Of a stretch of 5,813 bases of DNA, positions 1-5,813 are shown piece by piece. Positions within the stretch are counted from its first letter, which is position 1, and each line of letters begins with the position of its first letter. The stretch is from Sulfurimonas sp. Its GTDB lineage: Bacteria > Campylobacterota > Campylobacteria > Campylobacterales > Sulfurimonadaceae. The DNA lies in assembly GCA_003978475.1 (NCBI GenBank), contig QNZR01000144.1, positions 1 through 5,813 on the forward strand, read 5' to 3'. Below the pieces are notes generated by a model. The model did no database searches. It had not been told where the DNA came from and saw only the letters and a list, made by a program, of their open reading frames with translations. A program made the translations under genes and the position numbers.

Positions 1-879
1 TTTGAAGGCGGCTATCTGTTTGGAGTAAATTTTAAAGATGAGGCCAAAGTCAACAGTGTCGTTGCCGCGGCACTTCAGGGCAGAGACCTCGGCAAGTTTG
101 ATGTGATTGTCGGTAAAAGTATTTTAGAACAGTATCATCTCTATACAGGAGACAAGCTTACGTATATATTTACCCAAATGGAGCCGGGAGGCTTGGGAGC
201 CAGCCCGAAAATGAAACGTTTTAGCATACGGGGAACTTTTGAATCGGGTCTTTCGGCGTACGACAAAGCGTATAGCTATACCACGCTGGAGTCACTGCAA
301 AAAGTACTTCACATTCCTTTCAATCAGTATGACGGCATTCATATATTCTCTACATCTCCACAACGTGATATCGAAAGAATCGCATCGCATCTTCCTGATA
401 ATGTCAGTATTAAAGGCTGGTGGGAAGACAATGCCAACTTTTTTGCTGCACTGGAGCTGGAAAAAACAGCACTTTTTATTGTACTGATGCTTATTATTCT
501 TATTGCCGCCGTCAACATTATCTCTTCACTGCTAATGACAGTCATGAACCGGCGTTCGGAAATTGCACTGCTGATTTCACTGGGAGCTTCTCCGGCAGAA
601 ATTAAAAAACTCTTTTTATATTTGGGTATTGTTGTTGGTGTCAGCGGTGTTGTGTCCGGTGTGATAACGGGTATGGGAGGATTGTGGATATTAAGCAATT
701 TTGATATTGTCTCATTGCCTAAAGATGTTTATCCTACTTCGACACTGCCGTTAGATTTGAGTATTTTGGATTTTTCACTTATTGTCGGCGGAGCATTCAT
801 AATTGTACTGATCTCATCATGGTATCCGGCAAAGAAAGCGTCTGAAGTTGATGTATTGACCGTATTGCGAAATGAGTAG
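1..879 (+). CDS. LolC/LolE-type ABC transporter permease (FtsX family), 5'-truncated by window edge
   Basis: Frame 1 is open from the first base to TAG 877-879, so this is the C-terminal 292 codons of a longer gene whose start lies outside the window. An internal GTG at 103 is not a credible start because coding continues upstream of it. The fragment has a periplasmic domain (about residues 1-150) followed by three hydrophobic helices (about 156-179, 205-232 and 256-275). Between the first two lies N-R-R-S-E-I-A-L-L...L-G-A-S-P-A-E-I-K, the cytoplasmic coupling segment typical of FtsX-like permeases. It ends with Y-P-A-x-x-A-x-x-x-D-V-L-x-x-L-R-N-E, the usual LolC/LolE tail. In the known family this protein works with the LolD ATPase to extract lipoproteins from the inner membrane and hand them to LolA. 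LolC, LolE and fused LolF forms cannot be separated from this fragment. Another FtsX-type exporter is a less likely alternative. Confidence 0.88.
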   Translation, partial: FEGGYLFGVNFKDEAKVNSVVAAALQGRDLGKFDVIVGKSILEQYHLYTGDKLTYIFTQMEPGGLGASPKMKRFSIRGTFESGLSAYDKAYSYTTLESLQKVLHIPFNQYDGIHIFSTSPQRDIERIASHLPDNVSIKGWWEDNANFFAALELEKTALFIVLMLIILIAAVNIISSLLMTVMNRRSEIALLISLGASPAEIKKLFLYLGIVVGVSGVVSGVITGMGGLWILSNFDIVSLPKDVYPTSTLPLDLSILDFSLIVGGAFIIVLISSWYPAKKASEVDVLTVLRNE

Positions 880-3800
880 CTACTGTACCTGTTCTATAAG
901 ATGTGCCGGAAGCAAAATGGTGCGTTTTAGCAGTTGAAACGGAGCAACAATAATATCTTTGGCAACCGCATTGGTGATAGTAGGATCATCCAGTCGACCT
1001 GTGAGCGTTAAAGTGGTCGAGACCGATCCGTCATCGCCAAAAAGAAGATAACCGACAATAGGAACCTTTGAGAGTGTGCTTCCCAAATCCGTTTTAAGAG
1101 CCAATTGCATATCAATACGATTGGTGTCAAAATTGAGTTCTCCATTGCCCTGGATGCGTAATTCTTTGGAATGAATGCTGATATCATGCACCGTAATATT
1201 CTTGTGTTCATAAGTAAAACCGGCATAAGCCTCCGTGACACGTAGACCTTTGGAACTGTATTGCGGCAGTGAAAAGGTTGTTAAAGCAGGAAGGGTATTG
1301 ACAAATGCCAACATATTGTTAATGACTTTGTAGTCTTTTAAAATGGTATTGTTTACGCGCAGTACTCCCTGAAATTGTTCGGGTTTACCCGAGATATAAA
1401 AATAGAGTGACCCTTTTTGATGTTCTGCCAGTGCCAGAAGGCTATTCATAAAATGATCATTAAAGTTATCACCGTACAAATAAAAATTATTGGATTCATC
1501 CAGCTCAAACTGTGCGTTGCCCTGTGCATGTTCCAAGGTGGCATAAACGGTGCCTCCGTCATAATACAGATGCATCTCATCAATAGGTGCACGTCGTCTC
1601 TTGGAGAGATAGAGAAAACTATTGGTAGCATTGAGAACAAGATAGCGATTAGAGCTATTGCTTTCGTGTTGATGTTCAAAAAATTTTACAAGCTCGGGGA
1701 TATTAAATCCGACATCGGCGGCATTAATGGTAACAGTATCGGCAATATTGACATGTAAGGCATTGTTGATGTGCAACTGAGTATGGTTGGGACGGTGGCT
1801 GCCCTCAAAACGGTAGTGATGTTGAAACGTTTCATCTTCAACCAAAATAGCATAGGGGAAGCGGAGTTTCCCGCTAAAGGTCACCGTCTCATTGGCATCG
1901 GTACCGCAAATGGTGATATTCCCTTCTGTTATAGCAGCATGTTTCAGGAGTGTCGAGTGCCGTGCAATATTGGATATGTCGGGTATATTGATCCACCAGC
2001 CCTGCGATGAAACAAGCGCTGAAATATGTAATTGGGCAGCTGTGAACAGATGGTTGCCGTTTACATTTTTATAGTGAATATTAAGAGCATTATTGGCGCT
2101 GTAGAGTTCTTGGGGAAAGGTGTTAATATAGCCCAGTTGAAAAGTACCTTCTTGCTTTTGCGTTTTATAGCTGCCCTGAAGTTGAAAATTAACGAGGTCT
2201 TGAATATAGAACTTACTCGCTTCAATATTAAGACGATGATCGGTATAGCGAAGTTTTAAAGGAGCGACTTTAATATGTTGCTTGTGGTATTGAAAATGCC
2301 CGAAGGCTTCCGTGGTAATAGTAAGATCATTATTGTAGTGAAAATTAATTGTATAATTCGCATCCTTCAAGAGGAGCTGGGGGTATTGTACGCTTTTAAG
2401 TGTCAGGTTGACATCAGCAGAGTGCTGCGAGGCATTGATATCACCTGAGATGCTGCCCTGAACAGTGTCTTTTAAGGTAAATCCGATGTTAGGGAGCATG
2501 ATAGAGAAGTGCTCAAATCGGAAAGGAGCTTCAAAGGCATCGACATAAACAAGATTGTTCCCCACAAGCCATTGCGAATGACTCAGTGCGAGCGTCTCTT
2601 TTTTTGCATTGAGTTCATAGGTCGCCTGAACTAATTGTTTTGAGGGATCGAGAGCAGCATTGTTTAGTGCAATATATTTAGGAGTAATCAGGAGCCTGGC
2701 ACGATGTTTTGCCGGATCAAGATATCCTTGAATATCGGCATCAATCATCTCTTTATAGGCGATACTTCCTTGGGTAATATCCACATGGGTATCGGTAAGT
2801 TTTAAGAGCAGGTTTTTTACATGTAAATGTTCTCCTTTAAAAAGAAAGCTGCCATTGTCAACACCAAAGGTGCCTTTAGCTGTCGTATCAAGTGTGTGCA
2901 GGTTAATGGTTAAATTGAGATTGCTTTGGGTGATGCCTCGTGTCTGCCGTAAAGGCAGATTGATGCCATAAGTCGTTAAGATTTCTAAAATAGCCTCGTC
3001 AAGAATCGTGTCGGTAATAATATGGGTGCTTAAATAAAATTCGGGTTGTGAAAAGTCAATATCCAAATAACTTTTAGGAAGCAGATGATGCATGTAACTG
3101 CCATTATGAGGGCGGATATGAAGAATCCCCTTGTTAAAGTGCAGTTGTGTATATTCTGTGACAATAGGGGCAAGATTGGGTGCGAACGTATAGTGCATTT
3201 TCGGCAAATAGGCTTTGGCTTCAAGTGTTTCCAGCAGTGTGTCAGGATGATTAAATTCATATACACCCCGAAGATATTCAAGCGTATATTCTGATGCCGA
3301 AATATTATTGATTGCCCACAACATGATGGTGGGATCAAGATCAAATTTTTTGACAACGCGACGAAGATTTTTTATGGGGTGCTGTGAGTGAATATGAAAT
3401 GACACCGCTTTTGTGGTTGCTGTAGCAGCAATAGCCAGATCTGCATCATCGGCAATACGGCACTGTAGAGATGCTTCTATAAGTTTACGATCCATATGCA
3501 GTGTGAGAGTACCGTTGATATCGGCGTCGTATTGTTGGTTTTGAAATGATGTAATGATCATGTGTAGCCGGTTGTTCTGAAATGCAAGGCGGCTTGAGAG
3601 TGACCATTGTGGGGAGTGGGCTGTCAACATTCCCCGTTTTCCAACATACTCAAAGGAGCCTTCAATCTCATTAATATGAATGTGAGAGAGCTCAATACCT
3701 TCAAAGAGTGTCAGGAAGATTTTTGTATTTTTCAACAGGTTTTCCAGGAGCATGACATCAAAAGAGGGTGCGGGGTCGGCAGGATGTGTTGAAATTTCGA

Positions 3801-3996
3801 GTTTATCGACTTTAACTAATAGTTTTTCATTCCATTTAATGTATAATTCTTCTGCTTTTACGGATGAGATATCGACACTATCAATAACAATACCATTTTG
3901 AAGGACAATAAAAAGCGCCATGAACGATACGGTTAAAAATATGATTAATCCCACTAGAGTGATATGGATAATAGAAATTATTTTATTGATAATCAT
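880..3996 (-). CDS. AsmA/YhdP-like envelope protein, single N-terminal membrane anchor
   Basis: An intact 1038-codon gene from ATG (3996-3994 on the minus strand) to TAG (882-880). Residues 9-32 form one strong transmembrane helix. The rest is a long, low-cysteine stretch of alternating hydrophobic and polar residues, as expected for the repetitive beta-groove proteins of the AsmA superfamily. The C-terminal stretch (about 915-1038) is the most family-like: G-N-G-E-L-N-F-D-T-N-R-I-D-M-Q-L-A-L near 945, then K-V-P-I-V-G-Y-L-L-F-G-D-D-G (about 978-991), T-G-R-L-D-D-P at about 999-1005, and A-P-F-Q-L-L-K-R at about 1018-1025. That pattern resembles AsmA-like C-terminal domains of YhdP. E. coli YhdP is anchored in the inner membrane, spans the periplasm and helps move phospholipids to the outer membrane; applying that role here is inference. 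AAAGAG lies about 5 bases before the ATG as a weak ribosome binding site. Its length is between AsmA (about 600) and E. coli YhdP (about 1270). Confidence 0.8.
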   Translation of the reverse strand: MIINKIISIIHITLVGLIIFLTVSFMALFIVLQNGIVIDSVDISSVKAEELYIKWNEKLLVKVDKLEISTHPADPAPSFDVMLLENLLKNTKIFLTLFEGIELSHIHINEIEGSFEYVGKRGMLTAHSPQWSLSSRLAFQNNRLHMIITSFQNQQYDADINGTLTLHMDRKLIEASLQCRIADDADLAIAATATTKAVSFHIHSQHPIKNLRRVVKKFDLDPTIMLWAINNISASEYTLEYLRGVYEFNHPDTLLETLEAKAYLPKMHYTFAPNLAPIVTEYTQLHFNKGILHIRPHNGSYMHHLLPKSYLDIDFSQPEFYLSTHIITDTILDEAILEILTTYGINLPLRQTRGITQSNLNLTINLHTLDTTAKGTFGVDNGSFLFKGEHLHVKNLLLKLTDTHVDITQGSIAYKEMIDADIQGYLDPAKHRARLLITPKYIALNNAALDPSKQLVQATYELNAKKETLALSHSQWLVGNNLVYVDAFEAPFRFEHFSIMLPNIGFTLKDTVQGSISGDINASQHSADVNLTLKSVQYPQLLLKDANYTINFHYNNDLTITTEAFGHFQYHKQHIKVAPLKLRYTDHRLNIEASKFYIQDLVNFQLQGSYKTQKQEGTFQLGYINTFPQELYSANNALNIHYKNVNGNHLFTAAQLHISALVSSQGWWINIPDISNIARHSTLLKHAAITEGNITICGTDANETVTFSGKLRFPYAILVEDETFQHHYRFEGSHRPNHTQLHINNALHVNIADTVTINAADVGFNIPELVKFFEHQHESNSSNRYLVLNATNSFLYLSKRRRAPIDEMHLYYDGGTVYATLEHAQGNAQFELDESNNFYLYGDNFNDHFMNSLLALAEHQKGSLYFYISGKPEQFQGVLRVNNTILKDYKVINNMLAFVNTLPALTTFSLPQYSSKGLRVTEAYAGFTYEHKNITVHDISIHSKELRIQGNGELNFDTNRIDMQLALKTDLGSTLSKVPIVGYLLFGDDGSVSTTLTLTGRLDDPTITNAVAKDIIVAPFQLLKRTILLPAHLIEQVQ
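3842..3847 (+). promoter_or_regulatory. Candidate -10 element for mltG (TATAAT) inside the yhdP-like gene
   Basis: A perfect TATAAT lies on the plus strand, inside the minus-strand yhdP-like coding region and about 93 bases before the ATG chosen for mltG. No convincing -35 box is seen at 16-18 bases, but sigma-70 promoters in Campylobacterota often lack a conserved -35. Because mltG and the yhdP-like gene overlap at their 5' ends, any mltG promoter must lie within the other gene, which makes this the best visible candidate. A chance match in AT-rich DNA is possible. Confidence 0.35.
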
Positions 3997-4881
3997 ATCA
4001 CTCTTTTACTACTTAAACTTGAGCATGACTTCTGCAAAGGTGCTCTATATACCGCAAGGTTCTACAAAAAAGATATAACATATCTCGATACAAAAAAAAG
4101 GATGGATATCACCCCTATAGACGGCTATATAGCCCGTCTTATCGGTATGCCGCAACATGGATGGATCGCTATCGGTCAAGAGCATCTTACCCATGGAGAT
4201 TTCCTCTACAAACTGGTGACGGCACGGGCCGCTATGAAAGATTTTACACTTATTCCCGGTGAAACCACCTATTTTCTTTTAAAAGATCTCTCAGAGCAGA
4301 TGGATCTGAATCGCTCAAAACTTATGTACTATTCTCAACAGTTGAGTCACGTGAACGAGGGAGCATATGTTCCTGATACTTACAAAATACCTGTGGGACT
4401 TTCTGAAAAAGAGACCATCTTACTTTTATTGAACCAATCCAAAAAAAAGATGCGACTGTGGTCAGAAAAAATCTTTGGAAACTATAATGAGAAAAAATGG
4501 CACCAATATGTTATTAAGGCATCCATTATTCAAAAAGAAGCTGCTTCTATTGAAGATATGCCCTATGTCAGTTCGGTAATCAGCAATCGTCTGAAACGCG
4601 GCATGAAACTTCAAATGGATGGCACCCTCAATTATGGAAAGTATTCGCATCAAAAAGTTACTGCTGCGCAGATTCGCAATGATGAAAGCAGCTACAATAC
4701 TTATAAACATGAAGGTATTCCGAAAGAGGCTGTTTGTAATGTCGGTTTAGATGCCATTAAAGCAGCAATTTTTCCGGCAAAAAGTGACTATCTCTATTTT
4801 GTACGAACCAAAAAAGGTCATCACTCTTACAGTCGTCATTATGCTGCGCATCGCAAAAAGATAAAAAATGCTACTAAATGA
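3941..4881 (+). CDS. mltG: Endolytic murein transglycosylase MltG, encoded in two frames (apparent -1 frameshift near 4066-4075)
   Basis: MltG cleaves nascent glycan strands at the inner membrane and limits their length. The body of the protein is in frame 1, ending at TGA 4879-4881. It has S-I-I-x-K-E with the conserved, presumably catalytic Glu at codon 4537-4539, N-R-L at 4585-4593, Q-M-D-G-T at 4612-4626, Y-N-T-Y from 4693, and a final Y-L-Y-F-V...H-S-Y-S-R-H block. Frame 1 is open from ATG 3964, but the N-terminus it gives (M-D-N-R-N-Y-F-I-D-N-H) has no clean membrane helix. Frame 2 over the same bases gives M-I-N-P-T-R, an isoleucine/leucine-rich helix, then V-L-Y-I-P-Q-G-S-T-K-K before TAA 4076-4078. 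Joining them gives about 313 residues, a normal compact MltG. The true start is uncertain: ATG 3941 (chosen), ATG 3920 or GTG 3959, none with a good Shine-Dalgarno. A conventional automated call would start at 3964. Confidence 0.9.
4044..4049 (-). promoter_or_regulatory. Candidate -10 element for the yhdP-like gene (TATAGA, minus strand)
   Basis: On the minus strand TATAGA occurs about 47 bases before the ATG at 3996, inside mltG coding sequence and just before its frame junction. There is no recognisable -35 box. It is the best placed AT-rich hexamer in the short upstream region; support is weak. Confidence 0.2.
4066..4072 (+). other. A-AAA-AAG heptamer at the mltG frame junction (possible -1 slippery site)
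   Basis: In the frame that encodes the membrane anchor the bases read ACA AAA AAG ATA TAA, so the heptamer is phased A-AAA-AAG, the same arrangement as the E. coli dnaX slippery site. A -1 slip continues as GAT ATA ACA TAT (D-I-T-Y) into the catalytic frame, with a stop two codons ahead in the unshifted frame. AAGG at 4056-4059 is an upstream Shine-Dalgarno-like tetramer at roughly the distance of the dnaX stimulator. No stem-loop lies at the usual 5-9 base spacing downstream. The motif is directly visible; its function is inference, and a base deletion near here would explain the same data. Confidence 0.45.
4119..4139 (+). other. Stem-loop inside mltG coding sequence
   Basis: AGAC at 4119-4122 pairs with GTCT at 4136-4139, and inside it GGCTATATAGCC (4123-4134) is a perfect 12-base palindrome. 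One unpaired C (4135) bulges out. As RNA this makes an 8-pair stem with a four-base loop. It starts 46 bases after the A-AAA-AAG heptamer and about 19 bases after the A8 run at 4092-4099, too far to be a standard frameshift stimulator for the first site. It may be incidental to the codons. Confidence 0.4.
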
Positions 4882-4922
4882 AACAACCTATAGCACTATT
4901 TTTTGTCTTATGTTTCATTTTT
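4876..4922 (+). terminator. Possible weak terminator: 10-bp inverted repeat around the mltG stop, ending in a T run
   Basis: AAATGAAACA (4876-4885) and TGTTTCATTT (4911-4920) are perfect inverted repeats separated by 25 bases, and the right arm runs into TTTTT (4918-4922). The left arm contains the mltG stop codon. The stem is A/T-rich and the loop is long, so as an intrinsic terminator it would be weak. It could equally be a regulatory hairpin or chance. Confidence 0.35.
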
Positions 4923-4952
4923 ACACATAATGCAAACTTCCACACGCTTTAG
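4878..4952 (+). CDS. Possible 24-residue hydrophobic small ORF, overlapping the mltG stop by ATGA
   Basis: ATG 4878-4880 overlaps the mltG stop TGA (4879-4881) as ATGA, the arrangement of translationally coupled genes, and the frame stops at TAG 4950-4952. The peptide starts M-K-Q-P-I-A-L-F-F-V-L-C-F-I-F-T and looks like the first part of a signal peptide or a tiny membrane peptide: one basic residue, then about 11 hydrophobic residues. No Shine-Dalgarno stands out apart from A-rich sequence. It could be a real small protein, the remnant 5' end of a decayed secreted-protein gene, or chance in T-rich DNA. The product is not recognised, and nothing downstream continues it: the same frame meets another TAG after three codons. 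Confidence 0.3.
   Translation: MKQPIALFFVLCFIFTHNANFHTL
4903..4931 (+). promoter_or_regulatory. Candidate promoter for icd (TTGTCT, 17 bases, CATAAT)
   Basis: TTGTCT (4903-4908) and CATAAT (4926-4931) are spaced by 17 bases and match the sigma-70 consensus at 4 of 6 and 5 of 6 positions. This would give an untranslated leader of about 90 bases before icd. A second -10-like hexamer, TATTAT at 4969-4974, lies closer to the gene but lacks a -35 partner. Either could be used; both are consensus reading only. Confidence 0.3.
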
Positions 4953-4980
4953 CAAACGTTATAGAAAATATTATCCTTCC

Positions 4981-4993
4981 TAGTGATACACTA
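4981..4993 (+). promoter_or_regulatory. Small inverted repeat TAGTG-ATA-CACTA upstream of icd, possible operator
   Basis: Five-base arms with a three-base centre lie just downstream of the TATTAT hexamer (4969-4974) and 33 bases before the icd start codon. The placement would suit a repressor site near the transcription start, but the arms are short and no regulator is encoded in the window, so chance is quite possible. Confidence 0.2.
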
Positions 4994-5014
4994 CACCATC
5001 TAAAATAACAAAAC

Positions 5015-5019
5015 AGAGG
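5015..5019 (+). promoter_or_regulatory. Ribosome binding site of icd (AGAGG)
   Basis: AGAGG lies 7 bases before ATG 5027. It is the clearest Shine-Dalgarno sequence in the window and fixes the icd start, which also gives the normal N-terminus for the family. Confidence 0.75.
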
Positions 5020-5026
5020 TACAAAC

Positions 5027-5813
5027 ATGTCAAAGATTATTTGGACAGTAATTGATGAAGCCCCAGCGTTAGCGACTTACTCGCTACTTCCTATTGTCAG
5101 CGCTTTTACAAAAGCAGCAGGTGTCGAGGTTGCAACCAGTGATATTTCACTTGCCGGTCGTGTTCTTGCAACATTTCCAGAAAAATTAACTGACGCCCAA
5201 AAAGTTCCAGATAATTTGGCCGAGCTTGGAAAAGTGGTTCAGCAACCTGATGGAAATATTATTAAGCTTCCAAATATTTCAGCATCAATCCCACAGCTTA
5301 AAGCGTGTATTGCAGAGCTGCAAAGTCAAGGTTATGCTATTCCTAATTATCCTGAAAATCCACAGACCGATGAAGACAAAGAGATTCAGGCACGCTATTC
5401 TACCTGTTTGGGTTCAGCGGTAAATCCGGTATTACGTGAAGGAAATTCTGACCGTCGTGCGGCAGCCGCGGTTAAGAAGTTTGCTCAAAAACATCCTCAC
5501 AAACTTCGACCGTTCGAGAGCCCGTCAAAAACCTACGTAGCTCATATGGAAGGTAACGGTGACTTTTTCTCCAATGAGCAGTCTGTCATTAAAGAGGGTG
5601 CGGGAAAAGTAACGATTGAGCTTAACGGTAAATGTCTCAAAGAGCTTAACGACGTGCAGGACAAAGAAGTTTTGGATGCTACGTTCATGTCAAAAAAAGC
5701 ACTGCGATCATTTCTTCAAAAAACACTTGATGATGCCAAGGCTAACGGGGTATTGTGGTCATTGCATCTCAAAGCAACCATGATGAAAGTATCAGATCCC
5801 ATTATGTTTGGCC
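5027..5813 (+). CDS. icd: Isocitrate dehydrogenase, monomeric NADP-dependent type, 3'-truncated by window edge
   Basis: The first 262 codons of a protein that is usually about 740 residues; the frame runs off the right edge without a stop. The N-terminus, with [14 protein letters not shown] (residues 10-23) and D-I-S-L-A-G-R (about 39-45), is diagnostic of the monomeric IDH family. The substrate-binding set of the Azotobacter vinelandii enzyme (Ser132, Asn135, Arg139, Arg145) appears at Ser130, Asn133, Arg137 and Arg143 with identical spacing. The block [11 protein letters not shown] near 249-259 contains the likely counterpart of its Lys255. The soluble enzyme interconverts isocitrate and 2-oxoglutarate plus CO2 using NADP(H). 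In autotrophic Campylobacterota it would run as a carboxylase in the reductive TCA cycle, which is inference. It appears to be transcribed separately from mltG. It is unrelated in sequence to the homodimeric IDH of E. coli. Confidence 0.96.
   Translation, partial: MSKIIWTVIDEAPALATYSLLPIVSAFTKAAGVEVATSDISLAGRVLATFPEKLTDAQKVPDNLAELGKVVQQPDGNIIKLPNISASIPQLKACIAELQSQGYAIPNYPENPQTDEDKEIQARYSTCLGSAVNPVLREGNSDRRAAAAVKKFAQKHPHKLRPFESPSKTYVAHMEGNGDFFSNEQSVIKEGAGKVTIELNGKCLKELNDVQDKEVLDATFMSKKALRSFLQKTLDDAKANGVLWSLHLKATMMKVSDPIMFG

Noticed and set aside
339..698. 119-codon minus-strand frame inside the permease
   Set aside because: It is a shadow of the permease on the opposite strand; the permease frame has clear family motifs and this one has none.
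1417..2259. Several 60-113 codon plus-strand frames opposite the yhdP-like gene
   Set aside because: Their sequences are cysteine- and methionine-rich nonsense with no domain or ribosome binding site, and they mirror an intact 1038-codon gene.
2943..2959. TCTGCC-GTAAA-GGCAGA hairpin inside the yhdP-like gene
   Set aside because: A 6-bp stem within coding sequence with no T run or nearby gene boundary on either strand; most likely incidental.
3964..4071. ATG 3964 as the genuine mltG start
   Set aside because: The 36 residues it adds before D-I-T-Y have no proper anchor or family-like sequence, while the overlapping frame 2 has both a membrane helix and the I-P-x-G-S segment. It remains the longest uninterrupted frame and a tool may report it.
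5226..5423. 65-codon plus-strand frame inside icd
   Set aside because: It is out of frame within a well-conserved isocitrate dehydrogenase coding region.
1..5813. Mobile element, CRISPR, tRNA, toxin-antitoxin or defence system
   Set aside because: No repeat arrays, transposase or integrase motifs, cloverleaf-forming sequences or defence domains were seen; nearly all the window is filled by four core genes.

Overview
The window looks like chromosomal core sequence from a Campylobacterota (epsilonproteobacterial) organism, probably a free-living sulfur- or hydrogen-oxidising relative of Sulfurimonas or Sulfurovum. This is inferred from protein style (compact MltG, divergent YhdP/AsmA-like protein, monomeric NADP-type isocitrate dehydrogenase), moderate-to-low GC and A-rich ribosome binding sites. 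No database search was possible, so the genus is a guess. I see no mobile elements, CRISPR arrays, tRNA or rRNA genes, or phage genes.

Layout. (1) Positions 1-879, plus strand: the C-terminal 292 codons of a LolC/LolE-type lipoprotein-releasing ABC permease, cut by the left window edge. (2) Positions 880-3996, minus strand: a 1038-residue single-pass AsmA/YhdP-like envelope protein. Its stop codon directly abuts the permease stop, so the two genes converge with no spacer. (3) About 3941-4881, plus strand: mltG, the endolytic murein transglycosylase. Its 5' end overlaps the 5' end of the yhdP-like gene head to head. (4) Positions 4878-5026: a short region with a possible 24-residue hydrophobic small ORF, an inverted repeat and candidate promoter elements. 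(5) Positions 5027-5813, plus strand: the first 262 codons of monomeric isocitrate dehydrogenase, cut by the right edge.

The most notable observation concerns mltG. The long uninterrupted frame (from ATG 3964) lacks the membrane anchor expected of MltG. The missing anchor and the family-like I-P-x-G-S segment are encoded just upstream in another frame, which stops at TAA 4076-4078. The two frames meet at A-AAA-AAG (4066-4072), in the right phase for a -1 shift like that of E. coli dnaX. The gene is therefore either read by programmed frameshifting or transcriptional slippage, carries a one-base deletion, or reflects a homopolymer sequencing error. The sequence alone does not decide between these.

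Functionally, the first three genes all concern the Gram-negative envelope: lipoprotein release to the outer membrane, intermembrane lipid transport or outer-membrane integrity, and peptidoglycan strand termination. The isocitrate dehydrogenase is a separate central-carbon gene with its own ribosome binding site and probably its own promoter. In autotrophic members of this phylum it would serve the reductive TCA cycle.
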